A DNA stretch of 64,000 bases from Halobacillus naozhouensis (GCF_029714185.1 NZ_CP121671.1:2170001-2234000); one strand, 5' to 3'; counted from the first letter of the stretch, positions 35,079 to 43,530 are shown. Notes: generated by a model from the letters alone, not told the origin. A program made the numbers and translations.

Positions 35079-35300
35079 TCATTCCTTTTCTTCTAATTGG
35101 TAGTTTTCATACAGGCGGTCAAATACAGCTAAGGCGTTGGTAAAGGGAATATTCCACTCTAAATAGCTGCTTAATTCATGATACGAGGTAGCTTGTTTAG
35201 GAAAACTGTGATCTTTAAACATCCAATCAGCCAGCTGTCTCTCCTCGTCCGCCTGTTTGTTTCCACGATAACGCATCATATAATGATAAAACGATCGCAT
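35079..35300 (-). CDS. yozE: YozE family protein (UPF0346)
   Basis: A 73-aa helical protein, M-R-S-F-Y-H-Y-M-M-R-Y-R-G with D-H-S-F-P-K-Q-A-T-S-Y-H-E-L-S-S-Y-L-E, the hallmark of the YozE/YozE_SAM-like fold. Function unknown. GAGAGGA precedes the ATG. It lies between tatC and sbcD as a single gene. Confidence 0.9.
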   Translation of the reverse strand: MRSFYHYMMRYRGNKQADEERQLADWMFKDHSFPKQATSYHELSSYLEWNIPFTNALAVFDRLYENYQLEEKE

Positions 35301-35370
35301 ATCCTCTCTCCTTTATTTTTGTACTCCTGCGAGTAATAGTTTATTTCGCAGTATCGTAATCTGCACGCTT

Positions 35371-36123
35371 TTAGTCTTCCATAAATTCCTGATGAGCCTT
35401 GAGTTTTTTTCTGTAAACGATTCGAGACAGAATAATGCTTATTTCATACAAAATAATCAAAGGAATCGCCACAACAATTTGCAGCACAAAATCAGGAGGC
35501 GTAATCATCGTCCCAATGATGGCCAGAACGAAATAAGCATACTTTCTGATTTTAATGAGAAGTTCTGGATTGACTAGACCAAGACTTGTTAAAAACATGA
35601 CGACAATCGGGATTTCAAAGAGCAGGGCAAATGGAATTGTAACTCGGAAGACAAACTTAAAGTAACGTTCAACCGTAAACAATTCATTAAACATTCCATC
35701 ATTTAATGACAGTAAAAAAGGTAAAATCAGTTGTACAAATACTGTGTAGCCAAAACTTAAACCAGCTACAAACAGTAAGAAAACAGCAGGTATGTAAGCT
35801 AAAGAGATCTTCCGTTCTTTAGGCGTAAGAGCCGGTTTTACGAATAGCCAGAGCTGTAAACTCAGCATAGGCAATGTGGCAACTAACGCGACAAGACTTG
35901 CCATCGAGAAAAAGATCCAAATAATTTCCCCAGGACTTGTCATATTGAGTTCAAACGGAATATCTCGTTCAAAAAAACTATAAATTTCCCTAACATAAAT
36001 AAATCCTAAAATAAAAAAGATAATAAACGTAGCCAGTGTCCATATAATCCGCTTCCGAAGTTCACTTAGATGGTCGGTTACGTTCATCTCTATATCGTTA
36101 TGATTATATTGTTCATCAGACAT
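35371..36123 (-). CDS. tatC: Sec-independent translocase TatC
   Basis: A 250-aa six-helix receptor for twin-arginine signal peptides. N-terminal H-L-S-E-L-R-K-R-I is the conserved TatC motif, followed by helices and F-A-L-L-F-E-I-P-I. The ATG at 36123 follows GGAGGTGC. It is the last gene of tatA-tatA-tatC. A hairpin separates it from the second tatA. Confidence 0.97.
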   Translation of the reverse strand: MSDEQYNHNDIEMNVTDHLSELRKRIIWTLATFIIFFILGFIYVREIYSFFERDIPFELNMTSPGEIIWIFFSMASLVALVATLPMLSLQLWLFVKPALTPKERKISLAYIPAVFLLFVAGLSFGYTVFVQLILPFLLSLNDGMFNELFTVERYFKFVFRVTIPFALLFEIPIVVMFLTSLGLVNPELLIKIRKYAYFVLAIIGTMITPPDFVLQIVVAIPLIILYEISIILSRIVYRKKLKAHQEFMED

Positions 36124-36160
36124 TTCTGCACCTCCAGGCGATTTAGGGCCTGACACAAAG

Positions 36161-36194
36161 AAGATGTAAGAGCTGAAATTCCCCCTTACATCTT
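36161..36194 (-). terminator. Hairpin between tatA2 and tatC (possible partial terminator)
   Basis: Perfect 10-bp stem AAGATGTAAG (36161-36170) / CTTACATCTT (36185-36194). The minus-strand downstream sequence is only moderately T-rich (CTTTGTG), so read-through into tatC is expected. Confidence 0.55.
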
Positions 36195-36204
36195 GCCGTG
36201 TTAT

Positions 36205-36390
36205 TTACTTATTTTTGTTCTCTTTCTTTGAATCCTGATCATCAGACATCATATCACCGGTAGCTTTCTTAAATTCTTTAAGAGAACTTCCAAAGGCCTT
36301 TCCGATCTCAGGCAATTTGGATGGGCCAAAGATGACTAATGCAATAATTAAAATCAAAATCAGACCCGGCACACCAATATTAGATAACAT
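36205..36390 (-). CDS. tatA: Twin-arginine translocase subunit TatA/TatE (second copy)
   Basis: A 61-aa protein: a short N-terminal hydrophobic helix, the hinge F-G-P-S-K-L-P-E-I-G-K-A-F-G, an amphipathic helix and a charged tail. It forms the translocation pore with TatC. It lies 23 bp after a closely similar copy, so the pair is a local duplication. Confidence 0.94.
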   Translation of the reverse strand: MLSNIGVPGLILILIIALVIFGPSKLPEIGKAFGSSLKEFKKATGDMMSDDQDSKKENKNK

Positions 36391-36413
36391 CTAGATCACT
36401 CCTGGTATGGTAA

Positions 36414-36629
36414 TTAATTCTGTTTGTTAGAATCTTTATCATTGATCATTTGTTTAGCATCAGATATTTCTTTCTGAGCATCTCCCGTCAAATCCCGGGC
36501 GGAGTTTTTAAATTCCTTCAATGTTTGTCCAGTTGCTTTTCCGATCTCAGGCAGTTTCTTCGGCCCAAAGACAACTAGTGCAACAAGTAAAATAAGTATT
36601 AATCCAGGAATTCCTATACTTGACAGCAT
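36414..36629 (-). CDS. tatA: Twin-arginine translocase subunit TatA (first copy)
   Basis: A 71-aa protein starting M-L-S-S-I-G-I-P-G-L-I-L at 36629, preceded by AAGGACGGTG; a GTG three codons earlier is too close to that site. Same plan as its neighbour with hinge F-G-P-K-K-L-P-E-I-G-K-A-T-G, but a longer acidic tail. First gene of the tat operon. Confidence 0.94.
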   Translation of the reverse strand: MLSSIGIPGLILILLVALVVFGPKKLPEIGKATGQTLKEFKNSARDLTGDAQKEISDAKQMINDKDSNKQN

Positions 36630-36782
36630 ACGATTCACCGTCCTTTTAAAAAGAAGTTAATCTTTTTCGTTACGTTTATCCTATGAAATAAATTGCATAA
36701 GCCTGTTATCAGTCACAAACCTGCTATAGTCGTAAGAAAGCTTGCCCTAATCATATCATGTTCTAAATGAAATGTCTTTTAG

Positions 36783-37391
36783 TTACCGATATTTTCTCAA
36801 AAGAGTGCGGGCAGTATCATACTCCTCTTGTGTATTCATATTAAAAAAATGATCGGCTGCCGCTTCTTCAGAAATGGAGCGAAAATCTGACATGTATTGC
36901 ACATTGATTTGATCAAGCAATGAGCGCATACTTCGCTGTCCCTCCTGCAATAATCGCTCAACAACTGGAAGCAGACTTCTTCTGTAAATCCCTGAAAGTG
37001 GTTGAATCCTGTTTTCATAGATGGGCACAATAGCATGTTTTTCTTTTGAGAATGCTTGAAACATTTCATGGAAAACTTCTTTTTGAATAAACGGCGTGTC
37101 ACAGGCTGACAGCAAGACGAAAGATTCGCTCCCATTTTTCAGAACGGCATGTAAGCCAGCTAGCGGCCCGGCGTCGAGAAAGGTATCATGGACCACATCT
37201 ATAGTCAGGGCAGTTGTTGGAAACGGCTGATCCCGATTGATGACTACGCGATCACAACAATGGGATAGTTCATTAGTAATTCTCTCGAGTACTGTTTGAT
37301 CCCCTAAAGGCAGAACTGCTTTATCCGTCCCCATCCTTGTAGAACCGCCACCAGCCAGTACGGCTCCACAAATTTCCCTCGGTTCAATCAT
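36783..37391 (-). CDS. mobA: Molybdenum cofactor guanylyltransferase MobA
   Basis: A 202-aa nucleotidyltransferase with G-A-V-L-A-G-G-G-S-T-R-M-G-T-D-K for GTP binding and A-G-P-L-A-G-L and S-A-C-D-T-P-F for metal and substrate. It converts molybdopterin to the guanine dinucleotide form. The ATG at 37391 overlaps the dfrA stop in TGATG, so it is translationally coupled to dihydrofolate reductase. No other molybdopterin genes lie in the window. Confidence 0.94.
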   Translation of the reverse strand: MIEPREICGAVLAGGGSTRMGTDKAVLPLGDQTVLERITNELSHCCDRVVINRDQPFPTTALTIDVVHDTFLDAGPLAGLHAVLKNGSESFVLLSACDTPFIQKEVFHEMFQAFSKEKHAIVPIYENRIQPLSGIYRRSLLPVVERLLQEGQRSMRSLLDQINVQYMSDFRSISEEAAADHFFNMNTQEEYDTARTLLRKYR

Positions 37392-37885
37392 CAAGCTCTC
37401 ACCCGGTCATAGATTCTAAAATAATAATCATAGGGGTTTTTTTCATCCTTAGCACCTTTCGTTTCCTCAACCAGCCGCCAATCCGCTTCTTCATAGGATG
37501 GAAAGTACGCATCTCCCTTGAAGGCATGATCTATATACGTCATGTACATTCGATCTGCGTAAGGCAGCATTGCTTCAAACAGAACACCCCCGCCAATCAC
37601 AAACCATTCTTTTTCAGGATAGGTTTGATTTAGCTTAATAATCTCATCAATCGAATGGATGACTTCACACCCGTCCACTTCATATTCTTCCCTTGAAGTC
37701 AGAATGATATGTTTTCGATTAGGCAGGGGCTTACCGAAAGATTCGAATGTTTTTCTTCCCATAATGATTGTTTCATCCCATGTGGTTTCTTTAAAAAATT
37801 TGAAGTCGTTAGGAATATACCATGGCAAGTCATTATCTTTACCAATTAATTGATTCTTATCCATTGCAAACACAAAAGAAATCAT
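37391..37885 (-). CDS. dfrA: Dihydrofolate reductase
   Basis: A 164-aa DHFR. M-I-S-F-V-F-A-M-D-K-N-Q-L-I-G-K-D-N-D-L-P-W is the N-terminal strand and Met20-like loop, I-I-M-G-R-K-T-F-E-S-F binds NADPH, and V-I-G-G-G closes the site. It restores tetrahydrofolate used up by ThyA, whose gene lies 83 bp upstream on the same strand. Confidence 0.97.
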   Translation of the reverse strand: MISFVFAMDKNQLIGKDNDLPWYIPNDFKFFKETTWDETIIMGRKTFESFGKPLPNRKHIILTSREEYEVDGCEVIHSIDEIIKLNQTYPEKEWFVIGGGVLFEAMLPYADRMYMTYIDHAFKGDAYFPSYEEADWRLVEETKGAKDEKNPYDYYFRIYDRVRA

Positions 37886-37968
37886 TTATCTGCTCCTCAA
37901 GTAATAAGTAATAGTCAAGCCTTTACTGTCGTCTTGTTTAAACGCATGTGCGCATAGTAAGTTGAAAA

Positions 37969-38928
37969 TCAGACAGCGACGGGGGCTTTAATCCCTGAAT
38001 GAGGATCATATCCTTCTAGATGAATATCCTCAATCGTAAAGTCAAACAGACTGGACTTATCCTGATTAAGAAGAAGTTCAGGCAGCGTGCGCGGCTCCCT
38101 CTTAAGTTGGATATGAATCTGGTCTAAATGATTGCCGTAAATATGTGCATCCCCAAGTGTGTGAATAAACTCTCCAACTTCCAGATTACATTCATGGGCA
38201 ATTAAATGTGTCAATAAAGCATAGCTCGCAATATTAAAAGGAACCCCTAGGAAAATATCTCCGCTTCTTTGATAAAGCTGACAAGATAGGCGACCATCGG
38301 CAACATAAAATTGGAACATCGTATGACATGGCGGCAATGCCATATTTGATGGTACGTCTTCAGGATTCCACGCCGTCACAATATGCCTTCTTGAATCAGG
38401 GTTAGTTTTTATACTGTTGATGACATTAGCCAATTGGTCAATCGTTTCTCCTCTTGATGTTTTCCAGTCACGCCATTGCTTCCCGTAAACGGAGCCAAGA
38501 TTTCCAAATCGCTCGCTAAAATCGTTTTCTTCAAGAATTCGTTGTTTGAACACGCTCATTTCTTTATCATACACTTTTTTAAATTCCGGGTCATGTTGAA
38601 CGCGTCTTCCAAAGTCTGACATGTCCGGCCCATTATACTCTTCACTATTAATGTAAGATTCAAAGGCCCATTCGTTCCAAATATTATTGTTATGCTGTAA
38701 CAAATAACGAATATTCGTATCTCCCTGTATAAACCAGAGCAGTTCACTTACGATCAGCCGAAAAGGAACCCTTTTAGTTGTCAGAAGCGGGAAGCCTTTC
38801 TGTAAATTAAATCGCATTTGATAGCCGAAAGCAGAGTAGGTACCAGTTCCTGTTCTGTCTTCTTTTTTAGTACCGTTTTCTAATACATGTTTACATAAAT
38901 CTAAATAACTCATTTCGTTCTGACTCAT
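37969..38928 (-). CDS. thyA: Thymidylate synthase ThyA
   Basis: A 319-aa homodimeric enzyme methylating dUMP with methylene-tetrahydrofolate. The catalytic Cys is in L-P-P-C-H-T-M, the folate site in R-S-G-D-I-F-L-G-V-P-F-N. An insertion of about 50 residues after W-N-E-W-A makes it the long Lactobacillus casei-like form. The ATG at 38928 is 7 bp from GGAGG; a GTG one codon earlier is less likely. Confidence 0.97.
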   Translation of the reverse strand: MSQNEMSYLDLCKHVLENGTKKEDRTGTGTYSAFGYQMRFNLQKGFPLLTTKRVPFRLIVSELLWFIQGDTNIRYLLQHNNNIWNEWAFESYINSEEYNGPDMSDFGRRVQHDPEFKKVYDKEMSVFKQRILEENDFSERFGNLGSVYGKQWRDWKTSRGETIDQLANVINSIKTNPDSRRHIVTAWNPEDVPSNMALPPCHTMFQFYVADGRLSCQLYQRSGDIFLGVPFNIASYALLTHLIAHECNLEVGEFIHTLGDAHIYGNHLDQIHIQLKREPRTLPELLLNQDKSSLFDFTIEDIHLEGYDPHSGIKAPVAV

Positions 38929-38939
38929 CACTGTTCCTC

Positions 38940-39548
38940 CTATTGTTCATTGACGACTTCCCATTCATACAGAAAGCGCTGTAAATAATCCACCATATAT
39001 TGATGGCGTATTTGCGCTTCTTCCTTTGCACTCTTTGTATGGATCAAATCAGATAGTTTTAGCAGTTTATCATAGAAATGCTGAATAGATGTGGATGAGC
39101 CCTGCTCGTCGTGGTGAATTAGTTGGCTATGGGCTCCTCCGAAGGCGAAGGTCCTGGCAATTCCAATGGCGCCGATGGCATCAAGTCGATCAGCATCCTG
39201 AACGATTTTCCCCTCCAGCGTCTGCGGCGTCCTGCCTTTAGAAAACGACACATCCGCCATAGCCATTTTAATTTGCTGGCAGTCTTGTTCTAAGATTCCT
39301 TGCTTGGAAAGTAACCTCAGGGCCTGTTCACTGGCTTGCGCAGGATCTTGAAACAATTTGGCATCCCCTACATCATGAAGCCAACCTGCAATTTCACAAA
39401 TAAACGGGTCTGCTCCCTCTTTTTCAGCAAGTACTTTTGACCAATGCGCCACCCTTTTCATGTGGTAATAGTCATGGCCAGTCGGGTCGTGATCAAACAG
39501 CTCGTGTAGATAGTTTTCTATAGTAGTTATTAGTGACTCTTTTAACAC
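38940..39548 (-). CDS. HD-domain phosphohydrolase (YpgQ-like)
   Basis: A 202-aa HD hydrolase. Metal ligands are visible in D-Y-Y-H-M-K-R-V, A-G-W-L-H-D-V-G-D and V-Q-D-A-D-R-L-D-A-I-G. The closest known relative by pattern is Bacillus subtilis YpgQ, a manganese-dependent (d)NTP pyrophosphohydrolase. Its position 11 bp upstream of thyA on the same strand fits a role in nucleotide pool control. That role is inferred. Confidence 0.87.
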   Translation of the reverse strand: MLKESLITTIENYLHELFDHDPTGHDYYHMKRVAHWSKVLAEKEGADPFICEIAGWLHDVGDAKLFQDPAQASEQALRLLSKQGILEQDCQQIKMAMADVSFSKGRTPQTLEGKIVQDADRLDAIGAIGIARTFAFGGAHSQLIHHDEQGSSTSIQHFYDKLLKLSDLIHTKSAKEEAQIRHQYMVDYLQRFLYEWEVVNEQ

Positions 39549-39558
39549 ACAAACACCT

Positions 39559-40413
39559 CTAAAACTGAAATAAATCCATTTGTCTCGGATTTAAATCTGC
39601 ATAGTTAATAGCGAGTAACTCCTGAAATTGCTTGGCATTATCCGCAGCATCTCCTCCAGAATTATTATTAAACAATGTAGTAATATGAGGAGTTTGCTTT
39701 TCAAGCATCCGGATTCGCTCCGCCCATTCAGTTAATTCCTGCTTGTTATATCGATAGAGAAAACGAACTTTTCTCCAGTCTTTTCGTCCATTTTTATTCC
39801 AGCCATGTACATTCCTTCCGTGGAAGCGAATTAATGTTTTAGTCGGATGAGTTGGTTCAGCAACTAACGGAACCGAACCTTCCCCTGCCTGGGGCTCGTC
39901 ACAGATGGTATGAATCCATTCATGGGCTTTCATAAATGCTAAGGTCTGCTCTTTATATTGTGGTTCAAACCATGTACGGTTTCTAAACTCCAGTGCTAAC
40001 GGGTAGGGTTCGAGCCACTCTTTAAGCAGACGCAATTTCTTTATATGTTCCTTTTTCACATCAAACCAGGGAGGAAACTGAAATAACAATGCATTTATCT
40101 TGCCAGCCTCAAACACCGGCTGAATAGACTCTTCATAACGCTTCACTAAATCCCGGGCCGCTTGCACAGATCGCATTTCTCTGTCATGACCAGTAAGTTG
40201 CTGAAAGGCTTTAATGACAAAAGAGAATCGGTCTGGCGTTTGCTTAAGCCATTTCTGATAGTGGGTTATTGGCTGGATAGCATAGAAGGCAGTATCGACT
40301 TCAACGACAGGAAAATGTGAAGCATAACTTGCCAGCTTCTCCTCAGGTCTAGTATGGTCCTGATACAAGGTAGGATGATCCCCCCATCCTGTCAAACCGA
40401 TTTCAATGCTCAA
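39559..40413 (-). CDS. DUF72 TIM-barrel-like protein
   Basis: A 284-aa DUF72 protein (YunF/YecE family). M-S-I-E-I-G-L-T-G-W-G-D-H, V-E-V-D-T-A-F-Y-A, F-Q-F-P-P-W-F and L-E-F-R-N-R-T-W-F are the defining blocks. The fold is a TIM barrel related to xylose isomerase-like enzymes, with no confirmed activity. It sits 10 bp before the HD hydrolase gene, so the two are likely cotranscribed. Confidence 0.9.
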   Translation of the reverse strand: MSIEIGLTGWGDHPTLYQDHTRPEEKLASYASHFPVVEVDTAFYAIQPITHYQKWLKQTPDRFSFVIKAFQQLTGHDREMRSVQAARDLVKRYEESIQPVFEAGKINALLFQFPPWFDVKKEHIKKLRLLKEWLEPYPLALEFRNRTWFEPQYKEQTLAFMKAHEWIHTICDEPQAGEGSVPLVAEPTHPTKTLIRFHGRNVHGWNKNGRKDWRKVRFLYRYNKQELTEWAERIRMLEKQTPHITTLFNNNSGGDAADNAKQFQELLAINYADLNPRQMDLFQF

Positions 40414-40480
40414 AAGCTACTCCCCCTCCCTAAATACACTTCTGACATGATTCGCCTATTTTCACTAAATTGATTGTATC

Positions 40481-40527
40481 AAAAAACTACCCCCTCTGAC
40501 GATAAAATTTATCCAGAGAGGGTAGTT
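40481..40527 (-). terminator. Terminator of fhs
   Basis: AACTACCCCCTCTG (40485-40498) / CAGAGAGGGTAGTT (40514-40527), one mismatch in a 14-bp stem. On the minus strand TTTTTTG follows. Confidence 0.82.
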
Positions 40528-40529
40528 GC

Positions 40530-42200
40530 TTAAAACAACCCAGTTATCAAACCGGCGTCTGTTACATCCATATTTAAAGCGGCAGGTTTCTTAGGGAGCC
40601 CTGGCATCGTCATGACATCACCAGTTAATGCTACGATAAATCCAGCCCCTACCGAGGCTCGCAATTCACGTACCGTTACTGTAAATCCTTCAGGCCGTCC
40701 CAATAATTCAGGATCATCCGATAGTGAATATTGAGTCTTTGCCATACAAATAGGCAGCTTGTTATGACCTTCCTTATGTAATTGCAGCAGTTGTTTTTTA
40801 GCTTTTTGAGAAAAGTCCACTTTGCTTCCACCATAGATTTTAGTAACGATCTTATGAATTTTCTCTTCGATAGTGTCCTCGAGCTCATAGGTATAAGCCA
40901 AGGGACTGGTTTTCTTTTCACAGCTCTCTATGACTTTCCTAGCTAACTCTATTCCGCCTTCTCCGCCTTTAGAGAAAACATCTGCCACCGCGGCCTCCAC
41001 ATGATTAGCGTTGCACCACTCCAGAAGAAAGCCGAGCTCAGCCTCTGTATCTGTCGGAAACTTGTTAATGGCCACTACGAATGGCAAATTGAATTGATCA
41101 ATGGTCTCAATATGCTTCTTTAAATTAGAAATCCCCTGTTTAAGTGCTTCCACATTTTCTTCTATAAGACCATTCTTATCTACACCGCCATGCATTTTTA
41201 GCGCTCTTATAGTTGCGACAATTACTACAGCAGCTGGTTCAAATTCCCCCGCCCGTGTCTTAATATCTAAAAACTTCTCCGCGCCTAAGTCGGCACCAAA
41301 CCCTGCCTCCGTCACCACATAGTCCGCAAGCTTAGCGGCAATTTTCGTTGCCATTACACTATTACAGCCATGGGCGATGTTAGCAAAAGGGCCGCCGTGA
41401 ATAATCGCAGGAGTATTTTCTAACGTCTGCACGAGGTTGGGTTTCAGTGCATCCTTCAGCAGCAAGGTTAAAGCCCCTTCAAATCCCAGTTGATGCACAG
41501 TGACAGGTTCTTTATTATATGTATATCCAACAACAATCCGCGCCAGCCTCTCCTTTAAATCCTGAAGGTCATTCGCTAAGCAAAGAATAGCCATGATCTC
41601 AGAAGCTACTGTAATCGTAAACCCATCTTCACGCGGCACACCTTGGGTCGGTCCTCCCAAGCCGATATTTACTTGTCTAAGAGCACGATCATTAATGTCG
41701 AGGACGCGTTTCCATTCCACCCTTCTTGGATCAATCTGCAATTGATTACCATGGTGGATATGGTTATCAATGAATGCGGCTAAAGCATTATTTGCAGTCG
41801 TAATGGCATGAATATCTCCAGTAAAGTGAAGATTTATCTCCTGCATGGGGACAACTTGCGAATATCCTCCTCCAGCAGCGCCTCCTTTTATCCCCATAGT
41901 AGGTCCAAGCGAAGGTTCCCTTAATGCGATCATTGCTTGATGATGTAAACGATTCAATGCCTGACCCAAACCAACAGTTACCGTTGATTTCCCTTCACCT
42001 GCAGGGGTCGGGTTTATGGAAGTGGTTAAAATGACTTTGCCAGTAGGTCTTGCAGATAGCTTATTCAGTAAACCGTCCGACAATTTCGCTTTATAATGAC
42101 CATAAGGCTCAAAATCATCGGTTGCTAATGACAGCTTTGAAGCAATATCACGAATAGAGTGCATTTCAGCCTCTAAGGCAATTTCTATATCTGATTTCAT
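40530..42200 (-). CDS. fhs: Formate-tetrahydrofolate ligase
   Basis: A 556-aa ATP-dependent enzyme making 10-formyl-tetrahydrofolate from formate. P-T-P-A-G-E-G-K-S-T binds ATP; G-G-A-A-G-G-G-Y and E-A-G-F-G-A-D-L-G-A-E-K-F are conserved. Length matches the family. It lies just upstream of the DUF72-HD-thyA-dfrA group and fits a one-carbon theme. It ends with its own terminator, so it is a separate unit. Confidence 0.97.
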   Translation of the reverse strand: MKSDIEIALEAEMHSIRDIASKLSLATDDFEPYGHYKAKLSDGLLNKLSARPTGKVILTTSINPTPAGEGKSTVTVGLGQALNRLHHQAMIALREPSLGPTMGIKGGAAGGGYSQVVPMQEINLHFTGDIHAITTANNALAAFIDNHIHHGNQLQIDPRRVEWKRVLDINDRALRQVNIGLGGPTQGVPREDGFTITVASEIMAILCLANDLQDLKERLARIVVGYTYNKEPVTVHQLGFEGALTLLLKDALKPNLVQTLENTPAIIHGGPFANIAHGCNSVMATKIAAKLADYVVTEAGFGADLGAEKFLDIKTRAGEFEPAAVVIVATIRALKMHGGVDKNGLIEENVEALKQGISNLKKHIETIDQFNLPFVVAINKFPTDTEAELGFLLEWCNANHVEAAVADVFSKGGEGGIELARKVIESCEKKTSPLAYTYELEDTIEEKIHKIVTKIYGGSKVDFSQKAKKQLLQLHKEGHNKLPICMAKTQYSLSDDPELLGRPEGFTVTVRELRASVGAGFIVALTGDVMTMPGLPKKPAALNMDVTDAGLITGLF

Positions 42201-42316
42201 TTGTTATTCCCCTTCCTCTCCCTTGTTATTTATAGTATAACTTACATTCAGAAAGACCTTTAGGGTATTTTCAAAATAAAGAAAATTAAATTTTCATACA
42301 ATTAACATCATACATA

Positions 42317-42345
42317 TTGACTACAAATTCAAGATACGATATATT
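42317..42345 (+). promoter_or_regulatory. Sigma-A promoter of the second csp gene
   Basis: TTGACT (42317-42322), a 17-bp spacer and TATATT (42340-42345). The start site near 42352 gives a leader of about 150 nt before the csp ATG. Confidence 0.75.
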
Positions 42346-42393
42346 ATTTTATAAGCAAATAAGATGAACGGAATGATAAAGGACAAGTCACCT

Positions 42394-42446
42394 CCCATAG
42401 AGACACATTGGATTTTATTATTCCATGTGTTCTATGGGTTTTTTTT
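42394..42446 (+). terminator. Intrinsic terminator inside the csp leader (candidate attenuator)
   Basis: CCCATAGAGACACATTGG pairs with CCATGTGTTCTATGGG (two bulged bases) around an AT-rich loop, and eight T follow. It lies between the promoter at 42317 and the csp ribosome site at about 42491, so it should stop part of the transcripts before the gene. Confidence 0.75.
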
Positions 42447-42504
42447 GTTTATCTTACTTGTAATTCCCACGTTTTACGTGCAAGATTTTAGGAGGATATG
42501 TGTT

Positions 42505-42705
42505 ATGCAAAATGGTACAGTAAAATGGTTTAACGCCGAGAAAGGCTACGGATTCATTCAAGTAGAAGGCGGAGATGATGTATTCGTCCACTTTTCTGCT
42601 ATTCAGGAAGAAGGTTTCAAATCCCTGGAAGAAGGTCAGCAAGTAACATTCGAAATTGTTGAAGGGGACCGAGGCCCTCAAGCTTCTAACGTTGTTAAAC
42701 AATAA
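42505..42705 (+). CDS. Cold-shock protein (CspA/CspB family), second copy
   Basis: A 66-aa OB-fold protein beginning M-Q-N-G-T-V-K-W-F-N-A-E-K-G-Y-G-F-I, with RNP2 D-V-F-V-H-F-S-A-I-Q and the end G-P-Q-A-S-N-V-V. The start is at 42505 after AGGAGG; upstream in-frame codons belong to the leader. Very similar to the protein encoded at 16713-16913. An intrinsic terminator in the leader suggests control of transcript completion, perhaps by temperature. Confidence 0.95.
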   Translation: MQNGTVKWFNAEKGYGFIQVEGGDDVFVHFSAIQEEGFKSLEEGQQVTFEIVEGDRGPQASNVVKQ

Positions 42706-42716
42706 ATACGGACTGT

Positions 42717-42748
42717 AAGCGCCATACTAAAAAAGTTGGCGCTTTTTT
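42717..42748 (+). terminator. Terminator of the second csp gene
   Basis: AAGCGCCA / TGGCGCTT stem with a 12-nt A-rich loop and a TTTTTT tail. Confidence 0.85.
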
Positions 42749-42750
42749 AA

Positions 42751-42779
42751 TTGAAATAAGCGAGAAATCACCGTATAAT
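42751..42779 (+). promoter_or_regulatory. Sigma-A promoter of ypdP-ypdQ
   Basis: TTGAAA (42751-42756), a 17-bp spacer and TATAAT (42774-42779). The expected transcript start near 42786 falls in a small hairpin (GCTG / CAGC or GTTGC / GCAAC), about 50 nt before the GTG start. Confidence 0.75.
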
Positions 42780-42834
42780 CAGTGGCTGTTGCAAATCAGC
42801 AACTTTATCTTAGAAAAAATAGGAGGAACTACCG

Positions 42835-43509
42835 GTGAGCAATGAATGGTTATGGCTCTTATTTGCCCTATTAAATTTCTCTCTGTTACTTGCAGTCTAC
42901 AGGCTGTTTGGTAAACCCGGACTTTTCGTGTGGATCGGCATGTCAACAGTCATCGCGAATATACAAGTCGTTAAAACAATTGAATTATTTGGCTTAACCG
43001 CAACATTAGGCAATATTTTGTATGGGACAGCCTTTCTGGCCACAGATATTTTAAACGAAAAATATGGAAAACAGGATGCGAAAAAGGCTGTTTGGATGGG
43101 ATTCTCCACCTTAATCATAATGACAATTGTGATGCAGCTGTCTATCCAGTTTACCCCTGCCGAAAGTGATATGGCCCAGCCGGCTTTAAAAACGTTATTT
43201 GGCATTGTACCTCAAATTGCTGCAGGCAGTTTATTAGCCTTTATTGCCAGTCAATATTTTGACGTCTGGTTTTATGACAGGCTGAAAAAGCTTTTTCCAG
43301 GTGATCGGGCACTGTGGATTAGGAACAATGGGAGTACGATGCTCAGTCAGCTCTTGGACACTGCTATTTTTTGCGGGGTCGCATTTTACGGTCTGTATCC
43401 GCTAGATGTATGGATTGAGATCTTTCTTACGACGTACTTCATTAAATTTATTGTGGCAGCGATGGACACTCCGTTTATGTATGCAGCCAAAAAAATAAAT
43501 AATAAGTAA
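42835..43509 (+). CDS. ypdP: Queuosine-precursor (VUT family) transporter YpdP
   Basis: A 224-aa membrane protein of the VUT/YhhQ family with about six helices. N-I-Q-V-V-K-T-I-E-L-F-G, A-T-D-I-L-N-E-K-Y-G and F-D-V-W-F-Y-D are the family hallmarks. Members import precursors of the tRNA base queuosine (preQ0/preQ1/queuine). AGGAGG lies before the GTG start. It is followed 21 bp later by ypdQ, the same pair as in Bacillus subtilis. Confidence 0.92.
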   Translation: MSNEWLWLLFALLNFSLLLAVYRLFGKPGLFVWIGMSTVIANIQVVKTIELFGLTATLGNILYGTAFLATDILNEKYGKQDAKKAVWMGFSTLIIMTIVMQLSIQFTPAESDMAQPALKTLFGIVPQIAAGSLLAFIASQYFDVWFYDRLKKLFPGDRALWIRNNGSTMLSQLLDTAIFCGVAFYGLYPLDVWIEIFLTTYFIKFIVAAMDTPFMYAAKKINNK

Positions 43510-43530
43510 TCGCGATTAGGAGGTTTTTCA

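Noticed and set aside
42364..42504. N-terminal extension of the second cold-shock protein
   Set aside because: This stretch is the transcribed leader with a terminator hairpin; AGGAGG marks the ATG at 42505.
42780..42834. Confident preQ1 riboswitch call before ypdP
   Set aside because: A small hairpin and A-rich tail are present, but the conserved loop nucleotides and pseudoknot pairing of known classes are not visible.
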